Source: Paenarthrobacter sp. AR 02
GTDB taxonomy: Bacteria > Actinomycetota > Actinomycetes > Actinomycetales > Micrococcaceae
NCBI RefSeq assembly: GCF_021538675.1
Contig: NZ_JAJUKH010000001.1
Coordinates: 868,001 to 932,000, forward strand
Direction of reading: 5' to 3'
Length of the DNA: 64,000 nt
In this document: one piece after another, positions 25,514 through 33,013 of the stretch
How positions within the stretch are numbered: position 1 is the first letter of the stretch
Layout of the letters: each line of letters opens with the position of its first letter
Position numbers and translations under genes: made by a program
The notes under the pieces: generated by a model
The model's input: the letters and a program-made list of their open reading frames with translations, nothing else
Database searches by the model: none
What the model was told of the DNA's origin: nothing

Positions 25514-26368
25514 GTGTTCGAACCTGTCCAGCTCCGTTCCTTTTTGGCCGTCGCAGAGACGCTGAGTTTCACCAAAGCCGCAGAGCGTCTGGGACTTGCG
25601 CAACCGACGGTCAGCCAGCACGTCCGTAAGCTCGAGGCTGCCGCGAAACGGGTGCTTGTGGCCCGCGATACCCGCGAAGTCAGGCTGACGGACAACGGTG
25701 ACGCCATGGCCGGCTTTGCCCGAAGTATCCTTGCCGCCCACGACTCCGCCGCACGATACTTTTCGGGTTCGGCCATGCGCGGCCGACTCCGCTTCGGTAC
25801 CGCCGACGACCTCGCCATCACGGGCCTCCCGCGGATCCTGCGCGAGTTCCGGCAGTTGTACCCGCAGATCAACCTGGAGCTCACCGTCAGCCAAAGCGAT
25901 CAGCTGTACAAGAGGCTCAATGCGGGGCAACTGGACCTCGTGTTCGTGAAGTGGGTGGCCGGAGCAAAGGAAGGTACGGTGGTTCGGCATGACAACTTCG
26001 CATGGGTAGGCGTCGAGCAGACCGTGCTGGAACCGGGCGCTCCGGTGCCGCTCATTGCCTACCCGGCACCCAGCCTCAGCCGAAAGCTCGCCATCGATGC
26101 CTTGGAAGCCGAAGGCCGCACCTGGCGGATCACCTGCAGTACCAAGCAGATCAGCGGGGTCCTGGCTGCTGTGCGGGCAGGTATTGGCGTGGCCGTGATG
26201 CCTGCCTCGCTGGTACCGGAAGACCTGAAAGTCATCACCCAGCGCTTCGGCCTGCCCCCGGTGGGTGACGTCGACTTCACCCTGATCCGGAATCCGCTGG
26301 CGAACGCAGAGGTGATCGATGCCCTGACCCAGGCCATCATGGGCCGGACACTGAGTAAGTCGAATTAA
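25514..26368 (+). CDS. LysR family transcriptional regulator
   Basis: A 284-residue protein from GTG 25514 (VFEPVQLRSFLAVAETLSFT), with TAGGAG 7 nt upstream. The winged helix-turn-helix is KAAERLGLAQPTVSQHVRKL. The rest is a LysR substrate-binding domain (GRLRFGTADDLAI, LDLVFVKWV, GIGVAVMPASLVP). It faces the MFS exporter gene at 23947, separated by 166 bp that contain palindromic half-sites. It probably controls that exporter and itself. Confidence 0.88.
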   Translation: MFEPVQLRSFLAVAETLSFTKAAERLGLAQPTVSQHVRKLEAAAKRVLVARDTREVRLTDNGDAMAGFARSILAAHDSAARYFSGSAMRGRLRFGTADDLAITGLPRILREFRQLYPQINLELTVSQSDQLYKRLNAGQLDLVFVKWVAGAKEGTVVRHDNFAWVGVEQTVLEPGAPVPLIAYPAPSLSRKLAIDALEAEGRTWRITCSTKQISGVLAAVRAGIGVAVMPASLVPEDLKVITQRFGLPPVGDVDFTLIRNPLANAEVIDALTQAIMGRTLSKSN

Positions 26369-26416
26369 TGGCCACGTGTGCCGGTCCCGTTGAAGCGGCC
26401 GTAGTACGCTCACCAA

Positions 26417-26989
26417 ATGATTGACGCTGACGCCAAGCTCACGAGGCCGTCCGCAAACTTCCATGCTTCCTGGGTGGAGAGCTGGAACGAGTGGGGGACC
26501 CTTAATCAGGATGGCTCGGCGGCTTTTGTGGCCGCGAGGTACGGCCTGGATCTACGCGACAGCAGCGACTTCGCGGAATGGGTTGGCCTGCTGCACGAGT
26601 TGCCCAAGGGGAGCTTCCAACCTCCCGAAGGCTTGGCCAACCAGACCACCATCTGGGTAGTCGAGGATGACACCTACCTGGGCGCCGCCAGCCTCAGGCA
26701 CTCGTTGGTCAATGACTACCTCGTTGAGGTGGGAGGCAACATCGGCTACGGCATCCGGCCCAGTGCGCGGGGCCGGGGGCTTGCCAAACTAGCACTGAAA
26801 AGCGCCCTTCTGGAGGGTCGTGACCTTGGCATGGAACGAGTGCTCGTGACCTGCAAGCAGCCGAACGTGGCGTCGGCCCGCACCATCGAGGCGTGCGGCG
26901 GCGTTCTTGAAAGCGTCCGGCCACCGGAGAGTTTTGCCCCGGAGTTGGGAGTCACCGATGCGATCCGGCGCTACTGGGTCCAGTTGTAG
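26417..26989 (+). CDS. GNAT family N-acetyltransferase
   Basis: A 190-residue protein. The acetyl-CoA-binding motif is YGIRPSARGRGLAKLALKSA, followed by VLVTCKQPNVASARTIEACG, the conserved Asn/Ala-rich strand and helix. TACGCT (26405-26410) ends 6 nt before ATG 26417 without a Shine-Dalgarno, suggesting a leaderless mRNA. Substrate unknown. A 41-bp-period repeat block starts immediately after its stop codon. Confidence 0.85.
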   Translation: MIDADAKLTRPSANFHASWVESWNEWGTLNQDGSAAFVAARYGLDLRDSSDFAEWVGLLHELPKGSFQPPEGLANQTTIWVVEDDTYLGAASLRHSLVNDYLVEVGGNIGYGIRPSARGRGLAKLALKSALLEGRDLGMERVLVTCKQPNVASARTIEACGGVLESVRPPESFAPELGVTDAIRRYWVQL

Positions 26990-27300
26990 CGTGCGTGTGC
27001 GCGGCACGTCCGGGCACCCTTCCCGAGGCACCCCTTTCCGCTGTTCGCACCAGTAACCTCCGGCGCACGGGGCGTAAACGGGTGCGGTGTACGGGCATAC
27101 CCGGCGCCCCGGGCGCGAACGGGTGCGGCACGTCCGCGTGCCCTGCGTACGGGGCGCGAACTGGTGCGGCGTATGGGCATACCCTTTCGACGGCACCCCT
27201 TTTCGCCGTGCGCACCAGTAACCTCCGGCGCACAAGGCGCAAAAGGGTGCGGCGCCCGGTCATACCCGGCGCACTAGGCGCAAAAGGGTGCGGCACAATG
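26990..27300. repeat. Tandem repeat block with 41-bp period and a higher-order 105-bp duplication
   Basis: Copies beginning with a unit like GGCGCRAAMKGGTGCGGC start at 27071, 27112, 27153, 27236 and 27277. The gaps are 41, 41, 83 and 41 bp. The phases without a forward unit (around 27030 and 27194) instead hold reversed, diverged copies (GGCACCCCTTTTCGCC on the plus strand). In addition 27027-27131 and 27192-27296 are near-identical 105-bp blocks, both including CGCACCAGTAACCTCCGGCG. This fills most of the 366-bp gap between genes. Because 41 is not a multiple of 3 the same peptides appear in all three minus-strand frames, so no protein is likely encoded. Confidence 0.85.
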
Positions 27301-27319
27301 TTCAGCAGGCGATACGCCC

Positions 27320-27355
27320 TTACTGGGTAAGCGCATTCCCGGTATCCTGTGAAGC
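27320..27355 (+). promoter_or_regulatory. Leaderless promoter of the isomerase gene
   Basis: TTACTG (27320-27325), a 17-bp spacer and TATCCT (27343-27348), which ends 7 nt before ATG 27356. No ribosome-binding site lies between. Boxes seen, start site inferred. Confidence 0.55.
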
Positions 27356-28129
27356 ATGATCGACCTCACCACGTTGGCTGACCTCACGCCTGGCATCTGT
27401 TCCGTCACCCTCAGAGCGCACGGGATAGACGACGTTGTGCGGGTTTCCGCCGAGGCTGGCCTGGCTGGCATCGAATGGGGCACCGATGTCCACGTAAGTG
27501 ACACGGAATCAGCCGCCCACGCCAAACGCGCGACGGAAGACGCTGGGCTCAGGGTCTTGTCGCTTGGCTCGTACTACCGATGCGGTGCTTTCGGAGATTT
27601 CGGACGGGCCTTGGATCTAGCCACCGCACTGGGCGCCCCCAGGATCCGGGTATGGGCCGGGGAACTCGGATCCGAGGGTGCCGGCCCGGAGCACTGGGAC
27701 TCGGTGGTGACCGACACCCAGCGTATTGCCGATCTTGGGGCCGAACGCGGAGTCACCATCGCCTTCGAATACCACGGCAACACCCTCACCGACTCCCCCG
27801 GTACTACCCTCGAGCTGCTGAACCGCGTCAACCACGCCAACGTCGGCACCTACTGGCAACCCGCCGTCGGGCTTTCCGACCAGCAGGCACTCGACTCGCT
27901 CCACCAGGTCCTGCCGCACGTGGTGGGCGTCCACTGCTTCTCGTGGGGGCCCGAAGCCGAACGGTTCCCGCTGCGGAACCGCAAGTTGCTATGGCAGACC
28001 GTCACCGACGTCCTGCGGGGCAACGGCAAGGATATGGACATCATGTTGGAATTCGTCGAGGACGACCTCCCGGAGAACGTCCTCAATGACGCCGCGTTCC
28101 TGCACACCATCACCCTGGGCGAGGACTAG
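27356..28129 (+). CDS. Sugar phosphate isomerase/epimerase family protein (TIM barrel)
   Basis: A 257-residue AP_endonuc_2-type TIM barrel. Family elements include AGLAGIEWGTDVHV, LGAPRIRVWAGELG, VTIAFEYHGNTLTDSPGTTL and HVVGVHCFSWG. These supply Glu, His and Asp metal or substrate residues at the barrel mouth, although EYHGNTL differs from the usual E.H...... pattern. It has its own leaderless promoter and is convergent with the LacI gene of the next module. The substrate is unknown; related enzymes act on inositol derivatives, hexuloses or hydroxypyruvate. Confidence 0.78.
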   Translation: MIDLTTLADLTPGICSVTLRAHGIDDVVRVSAEAGLAGIEWGTDVHVSDTESAAHAKRATEDAGLRVLSLGSYYRCGAFGDFGRALDLATALGAPRIRVWAGELGSEGAGPEHWDSVVTDTQRIADLGAERGVTIAFEYHGNTLTDSPGTTLELLNRVNHANVGTYWQPAVGLSDQQALDSLHQVLPHVVGVHCFSWGPEAERFPLRNRKLLWQTVTDVLRGNGKDMDIMLEFVEDDLPENVLNDAAFLHTITLGED

Positions 28130-28219
28130 CGCGAACGCCGCGTGCCCGGCGGAACCACACCGGAACGCCCGACGTCGGTAATCACCGCGAATGCCCGGGT
28201 CGCCCGCGCGGCGGCATGG

Positions 28220-29257
28220 TTATGCGGGATTCCGCGACGGGGCCTCAGTACTGCGGCGAAGCTTGACCACGCCGCTGACAGGTGGCGTATCCGGGTCTCC
28301 GGCAGCGAGCCGGCCAATGTCTTCAAGCGGCAGGTGGACTGTGGACAACGCCGGACGGAAGTCGCGCAGGGTCTCGATATCGTCGAAGCCGGCGATGTTG
28401 GCGTCGCGGGGAATCCACACCCCTTCCGGCCGCAGCGCCGCTGTGACTCCGATAGCCATGACGTCGTTGACCGCGAAGATGCAGAGCCGCTCTTCGGAAG
28501 ACTTGATGCGTTCCGCGAGCGCCAGGCCGGCGTCGTATCCTCCGGCGCGGTTGAAGCCGGTGCGGATAACCTCGGCCGGTGCCCTGCCGGCGTCGCCGAG
28601 TCCGCGCTGGAATCCGCGGACCCTGTCGTCGGAGGTGTACAGGCCTTCAGGGCCTGCGATGATCAGGAACGGGCCATCATGGGAGGCAGCCAGTTCTGCG
28701 GCAAGGCCAGCCGCGAGTTCCTCGTTAGGGACCTTCACTACGTGGTAGCCCTCTGAGGCGGAAGCGCCGACGATAGGGTGCCCCACCACCCCCACATGTC
28801 CGCCGTTGCGGCAGTACCGATCCAACTCGGCGGCGAGCTCGGCGTTGCCCTGCCGGTCCTCGGCCCGCACGGAGCGTGAACCGGCAATCACGATTGAGTC
28901 CGCGCGGCGGGCAGCGAAGGCTGCTACTGCCTCGCGCTCATCGGCGGGGGCGCCTGAGGTGCTTGCCAGCAGCACCATGCGATTCTGCTGCCGCGCGGCT
29001 TCCTGCACTCCACGGGCTATGGCCGAGAAGTAGGGATCGGCGATGTCGTGGACAATTAGGCCGATCAAGCCCGAACTGGACTTCGCGAGCGCCTGGGCCT
29101 GCGCATTGGGGACGTAGCCAAGTTTGTCGGCGGCCTCGCGGACGCGCTCCGCGATGTCCTCCGCGGGCTTGCGGGATGAGCCGTTGAGGACCCGGGAGGC
29201 TGTGGCCAGGGAAACTCCGGCTAAACGGGCAACTTCACTGAGTGTGCTGGCGGCCAC
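28220..29257 (-). CDS. LacI family regulator of the Gfo/Idh-DUF993 operon
   Basis: A 345-residue protein from GTG 29257, preceded by AAGGAGG. The N-terminal helix-turn-helix and hinge read TLSEVARLAGVSLATASRVL NGSSRKP. The C-terminal part is a periplasmic-binding-like domain (GLIGLIVHDIADPYFSAIAR; IPRDANIAGFDDIETL). It is divergent from the oxidoreductase operon at 29457, and two LacI-type operators lie in the shared 199-bp gap. It most likely represses that operon until a sugar derivative is bound. Confidence 0.9.
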   Translation of the reverse strand: MAASTLSEVARLAGVSLATASRVLNGSSRKPAEDIAERVREAADKLGYVPNAQAQALAKSSSGLIGLIVHDIADPYFSAIARGVQEAARQQNRMVLLASTSGAPADEREAVAAFAARRADSIVIAGSRSVRAEDRQGNAELAAELDRYCRNGGHVGVVGHPIVGASASEGYHVVKVPNEELAAGLAAELAASHDGPFLIIAGPEGLYTSDDRVRGFQRGLGDAGRAPAEVIRTGFNRAGGYDAGLALAERIKSSEERLCIFAVNDVMAIGVTAALRPEGVWIPRDANIAGFDDIETLRDFRPALSTVHLPLEDIGRLAAGDPDTPPVSGVVKLRRSTEAPSRNPA

Positions 29258-29324
29258 GGGGCCCTCCTTGTCTGCAGGCGTCGGGACTGGCGCTAGGGAA
29301 ATTATGGCAGTTCATTCCGGATTT

Positions 29325-29392
29325 TGGGAAAGCGCTTGCCAAGCTGTCGCGCCATGGTGCATGATTCTTTGCAATGGGAATGCGCTTTCCCA
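29325..29392. promoter_or_regulatory. Paired LacI-type operators and promoter of the Gfo/Idh operon
   Basis: TGGGAAAGCGCTTGCCA (29325-29341) and TGGGAATGCGCTTTCCCA (29375-29392) are near-palindromes 50 bp apart, of the GGGAAAGCGCTTTCCC class bound by LacI proteins. A possible promoter TTGCCA (29336-29341), 18 bp, CATGAT (29360-29365) is bracketed by the two. One site covers the -35 box and the other lies just past the expected start. Repression by looping or blocking is inferred. Confidence 0.7.
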
Positions 29393-29456
29393 CACATGCA
29401 AGAGCAAGCACCGGCAACCGCAGAGCGACCGGCACACAAGGTACTGGAGAGAAAAC

Positions 29457-30626
29457 ATGGGTTTCGAAACAAAGACGATCCGCATCGCCATGAATGGCAT
29501 CACCGGCCGCATGGGATACCGCCAGCACTTGCTGCGGTCCATCCTTCCCATCCGCGACGCTGGGGGTTTTACCCTTGAGGACGGCACCAAGGTCCAGGTC
29601 GAACCGATCCTCGTAGGCCGCAATGAAGCGAAGATCCGCGAACTCGCCGAGCTCCACAAGGTTTCCGAATGGACCACCGATCTGGATGCCGCCATCGCCG
29701 ATCCCACCGTGGACATCATCTTCGACGCTTCCATGACCAGCCTCCGCGCCGCCACCCTGAAGAAGGCCATGCGCGCCGGCAAGCACATCTTCACCGAGAA
29801 GCCCACGGCCGAAACCCTCGAAGAGGCCATCGAGCTCGCACAGATCGGCAAGGAAGCCGGCGTCACCGCAGGCGTTGTGCACGACAAGCTGTACCTCCCC
29901 GGCCTGGTCAAGCTTCGCCGCCTGGTGGACGAAGGCTTCTTCGGCCGCATCCTCTCCATCCGTGGCGAGTTCGGCTACTGGGTCTTCGAAGGCGACGTGC
30001 AGGCTGCACAGCGCCCCTCCTGGAACTACCGCAAGGAAGACGGCGGCGGAATGACCACGGACATGTTCTGCCACTGGAACTACGTCCTTGAAGGCATCAT
30101 CGGCAAGGTCAAGAGCGTCAACGCCAAGACAGCCACGCACATCCCCGCCCGTTGGGACGAGGCCGGCAAGGAATACAAGGCCACCGCAGACGACGCCTCC
30201 TACGGCATCTTCGAGCTCGAAACCCCGGGCGGCGACGACGTCATCGGCCAGATCAACTCTTCCTGGGCGGTCCGCGTCTACCGCGACGAACTGGTTGAGT
30301 TCCAGATCGACGGCACGCACGGTTCCGCCGTCGCCGGTTTGAACAAGTGCGTTGCACAGCAGCGCGCCCACACCCCCAAGCCAGTCTGGAACCCGGACCT
30401 GCCCGTCACCGAATCCTTCCGAAGCCAGTGGCAGGAAGTTCCCGCCAACGCCGAGCTGGACAACGGCTTCAAGCTGCAGTGGGAAGAATTCCTGCGGGAC
30501 GTCGTCGCCGGCCGTGAGCACCGCTTCGGCCTGCTGTCCGCAGCCCGCGGCGTGCAGCTGGCTGAGCTTGGCCTGCAGTCCTCGGCTGAACGCCGCACCA
30601 TCGACATCCCGGAGATCACCCTCTAA
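29457..30626 (+). CDS. Gfo/Idh/MocA family oxidoreductase
   Basis: A 389-residue protein from ATG 29457 (MGFETKTIRIAMNGITGRMG), with GGAGAG upstream. The nucleotide-binding turn is NGITGRMG instead of the usual GxGxxG of this family, and looks more like the DapB type. The later part carries the family signature AGKHIFTEKPTAETLEEAIE, with the catalytic Lys in EKP, and TTDMFCHWNYVLEG. It probably oxidises a hydroxyl on a sugar or cyclitol with NAD(P). It heads a three-gene operon with a DUF993 protein and a TIM-barrel isomerase; stop and next start overlap (TAATG). Confidence 0.85.
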   Translation: MGFETKTIRIAMNGITGRMGYRQHLLRSILPIRDAGGFTLEDGTKVQVEPILVGRNEAKIRELAELHKVSEWTTDLDAAIADPTVDIIFDASMTSLRAATLKKAMRAGKHIFTEKPTAETLEEAIELAQIGKEAGVTAGVVHDKLYLPGLVKLRRLVDEGFFGRILSIRGEFGYWVFEGDVQAAQRPSWNYRKEDGGGMTTDMFCHWNYVLEGIIGKVKSVNAKTATHIPARWDEAGKEYKATADDASYGIFELETPGGDDVIGQINSSWAVRVYRDELVEFQIDGTHGSAVAGLNKCVAQQRAHTPKPVWNPDLPVTESFRSQWQEVPANAELDNGFKLQWEEFLRDVVAGREHRFGLLSAARGVQLAELGLQSSAERRTIDIPEITL

Positions 30627-31840
30627 TGACGTCACTGATTCTTCCCACTGACGACGGCGGCACCCGCGAGTACCGCCTCAAGCCCGCAACTTCGTGGGCC
30701 AAGCCCACGGCTCCGTTGACTGCCCGCCGCGCCTACGCCGCAGCCCACGTCATCCCTGAGGTTGCCGCAGACAACACCCCCGGCGCCCCCGCACAACTGG
30801 ACTGGGAGGCCACGTTGGCCTACCGCCACGAGCTGTGGTCCTACGGCCTGGGCGTTGCCGACGCCATGGACACTGCCCAGCGCGGCATGGGCCTGGACTG
30901 GGCAGCAACCCAGCAGCTCATCAAGCGCACGGGTGCCGAGGCTGCCTCCGTGGTGGCCGCCGGAAACGCCGCCGTCGCAGGCAAGTCCGTCCAGGACCTT
31001 GTGTCCTGCGGCGCTGGAACGGACCAGTTGGACATCACGGCACTGCCTGACGGCACAGCCGGCATCCAGGCAGTCATCGAGGCATACCGCGAGCAGATCG
31101 CCGTCGTCAGCGAAGCCGGACCCAAAGTGATCCTGATGGCTTCCCGCGCCCTCGCCAAGGTGGCCAATGGCGCCGACGACTACCTGCACGTCTACTCCAC
31201 GCTCCTGCAGGAAGTTGACCAGCCCGTCATCCTGCACTGGCTCGGCACCATGTTCGACCCCGCACTGGCCGGGTATTGGGGCTCCGATGACGTCTCCGTC
31301 GCCACCGAAACGTTCCTTAGCCTGATCCGCGAGCACTCGGACAAGGTTGACGGCGTCAAGGTTTCGCTGCTGGATGCTTCCCACGAGGTCGCCCTCCGCG
31401 CCAACCTGCCGGAAGGCGTCCGCCTCTACACCGGAGACGACTTCAACTACCCGGAACTGATCGACGGCGACGAGACGCACCACTCGGACGCCCTCCTGGG
31501 CATCTTCGCCGCCATCTACCCGGCCGCTTCGGTTGCGTTGCAGAGGTACGACGCCGGTCAGGGCGCCGAGGGCCGCGCCATCCTGGACTCCACCCGCGAG
31601 CTCGGGAAGCACATCTTCAGCGCCCCCACGTTCTACTACAAAACCGGGATCGCGTTCATGTCCTGGCTCAACGGAAAGCAGCCCGGTTTCCAAATGGTGG
31701 GCGGGCTCCATTCCGGCCGGTCGGTCCTGCACCTGGCCAAGACCTTCGAACTGGCGGACAAGGCAGGATTGTTGAAGGATCCGTCACTGGCAGCCTTCCG
31801 CATGTCGGACTACCTCCGGATCAACGGAGTAGGCGCATGA
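30626..31840 (+). CDS. DUF993 protein (dihydrodipicolinate-synthase-like fold)
   Basis: A 404-residue protein starting at ATG 30626, sharing one base with the previous stop. Family traits are YGLGVADAMDTAQRGMGLDW, VSCGAGTDQL, QPVILHWLGTMFDPALAGYW and VDGVKVSLLDASHEVALRAN. The arrangement resembles aldolases of the DapA superfamily, with a Lys in GVKVS at the place where a Schiff-base lysine would sit. The enzyme has no established reaction that I know of. Its place between an oxidoreductase and an isomerase suggests it cleaves or dehydrates a keto-sugar intermediate. Confidence 0.82.
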   Translation: MTSLILPTDDGGTREYRLKPATSWAKPTAPLTARRAYAAAHVIPEVAADNTPGAPAQLDWEATLAYRHELWSYGLGVADAMDTAQRGMGLDWAATQQLIKRTGAEAASVVAAGNAAVAGKSVQDLVSCGAGTDQLDITALPDGTAGIQAVIEAYREQIAVVSEAGPKVILMASRALAKVANGADDYLHVYSTLLQEVDQPVILHWLGTMFDPALAGYWGSDDVSVATETFLSLIREHSDKVDGVKVSLLDASHEVALRANLPEGVRLYTGDDFNYPELIDGDETHHSDALLGIFAAIYPAASVALQRYDAGQGAEGRAILDSTRELGKHIFSAPTFYYKTGIAFMSWLNGKQPGFQMVGGLHSGRSVLHLAKTFELADKAGLLKDPSLAAFRMSDYLRINGVGA

Positions 31841-32679
31841 GCACCGATTTCTCGCGACTGTCCTTGAACAGCGCCACCACCAAGAAGTGGACACTTGCCG
31901 AGGCCGTCGACGGCTGTGCCCGCGCCGGCATTCCCGCGATTGGCCCTTGGCGTGACCGCGTGGCCGAGGCTGGCTTGGACAAAGCAGCCAAGCTCATCAA
32001 GGACGCCGGGCTCCGGGTTTCCTCGCTGTGCCGCGGCGGTTTCCTTACAGCGGCCGATGCCGAAGGACAGGCCGCCGCTCTGGCAGACAACTTCGACGCC
32101 GTCCGCGAAGCAGTAGCGCTCGACACCCAGGAGCTGTTCCTGGTGGTGGGTGGCCTCGCCCCCGGCGAAAAGGATGTGGTTGCGGCCCGTCAACGCGTGG
32201 CCGATCGCCTGGAAGAGCTGGTTCCCTTCGCTTCCGAGAACGGCGTCCGCTTGGTTCTTGAACCCCTGCACCCGATGTACGCCGCTGACCGCGCCCTGAT
32301 CTCCACTTTGGGCCAGGCACTCGATCTCGCGGCGCCTTACGACGCAAGGGCTGTTGGCGTCGCCGTCGACACCTTCCACGTCTGGTGGGATCCGGAACTC
32401 AAGGCCCAGATTGAACGTGCTGGCCGGGAGAACCGCATCGCGTCCTACCAGGTGTGCGATTTCAACCTGCCGATCGCCGCTGACGCGCTGTTGTCCCGCG
32501 GCATGATGGGCGACGGCGTCATCGACTTCGCGACCATCGGTGCCTGGGTCAGGGACGCCGGATACAGGGGCGACATTGAGGTTGAAATCTTTAACCAGGA
32601 GATCTGGGATGCCGATGGGGACAGCGTCCTGGAAACCATGAAGCAGCGCTACGCGGAGCTCGTCCTCCCGTTCGCGTAA
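31837..32679 (+). CDS. Sugar phosphate isomerase/epimerase family protein (TIM barrel)
   Basis: A 280-residue AP_endonuc_2-type barrel, overlapping the DUF993 gene by 4 bp (ATGA). Landmarks are GIPAIGPWRDRVAEAGLDKA, VRLVLEPLHPMYAADRALIS, AVDTFHVWWDPEL and YRGDIEVEIFNQEIWD; Glu, Asp, His and Glu at these places are the usual metal ligands. Last gene of the operon, followed by a terminator. It differs clearly from the other barrel at 27356. Probably converts a keto intermediate made by the two upstream enzymes. Confidence 0.82.
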   Translation: MSTDFSRLSLNSATTKKWTLAEAVDGCARAGIPAIGPWRDRVAEAGLDKAAKLIKDAGLRVSSLCRGGFLTAADAEGQAAALADNFDAVREAVALDTQELFLVVGGLAPGEKDVVAARQRVADRLEELVPFASENGVRLVLEPLHPMYAADRALISTLGQALDLAAPYDARAVGVAVDTFHVWWDPELKAQIERAGRENRIASYQVCDFNLPIAADALLSRGMMGDGVIDFATIGAWVRDAGYRGDIEVEIFNQEIWDADGDSVLETMKQRYAELVLPFA

Positions 32680-32685
32680 CTACGT

Positions 32686-32723
32686 GATCCTCCCGCGGAT
32701 GCCCTAAGCGCCGCGGGAGGATC
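32686..32723 (+). terminator. Terminator of the Gfo/Idh operon
   Basis: GATCCTCCCGCGG (32686-32698) pairs with CCGCGGGAGGATC (32711-32723), a 13-bp perfect stem with a 12-nt loop, starting 6 bp after the isomerase stop. Confidence 0.82.
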
Positions 32724-32734
32724 GCTCCAAAGCC

Positions 32735-32770
32735 AGCGGGTCCCTGCCACGGTCACGGCAGGGACCCGCT
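32735..32770 (-). terminator. Terminator after the 86-codon gene
   Basis: AGCGGGTCCCTGCC (32735-32748) is perfectly complementary to GGCAGGGACCCGCT (32757-32770). The 3' arm overlaps the final codons of the minus-strand gene at 32753, so the coding end and the terminator share sequence. GGCTTTGG follows on the minus strand. Confidence 0.7.
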
Positions 32771-33013
32771 TCCTGCCAGCTCCAGCCGGGCCTTCGGCAG
32801 ACCGATAAAGGTGACCGAACCGCCGTCGGGCCCTTGCAGTTCCAGGGTGATGTTCGAGGAGTCTCCCGTGGACTGCACCGAACGGACCCGGAACACCTCG
32901 CTCCGGATCTTCACGCTATCCCCGTGCTTGATCGCTTTGAGCTTGGTTGTGACGGCGTCGGCGGCAGGGTTCCGGCTACTTGTCTTTCCGCGGTTCCCGG
33001 CCATGATTTTCAC
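32753..33013 (-). CDS. Small hypothetical protein (86 residues)
   Basis: Two starts are possible: GTG 33013, with GAGGA 5 nt before it, or ATG 33004, three codons later. I use the GTG because of the spacing. The product begins VKIMAGNRGKTSSRNPAADA and continues with KHGDSVKIRSEVFRVRSVQS and VTFIGLPKARLELAG. It looks like a small all-beta, SH3-like soluble protein. Its 5' end overlaps the end of the BrkB-family gene by 38 bp, so the two form an operon. Function unknown. Confidence 0.6.
   Translation of the reverse strand: MKIMAGNRGKTSSRNPAADAVTTKLKAIKHGDSVKIRSEVFRVRSVQSTGDSSNITLELQGPDGGSVTFIGLPKARLELAGSGSLP

Noticed and set aside
26952-27296. Minus-strand frames of 69-148 codons with repeated PHPFAP- and RRRLLVRT-like peptides
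   Set aside because: They arise from the 41-bp repeat. Since 41 is not divisible by 3, the same peptides cycle through all frames, which argues against coding.
29235-30635. 466-codon minus-strand frame over the Gfo/Idh gene
   Set aside because: It would run across the divergent promoter and both LacI operators and is antisense to a gene with clear family motifs.
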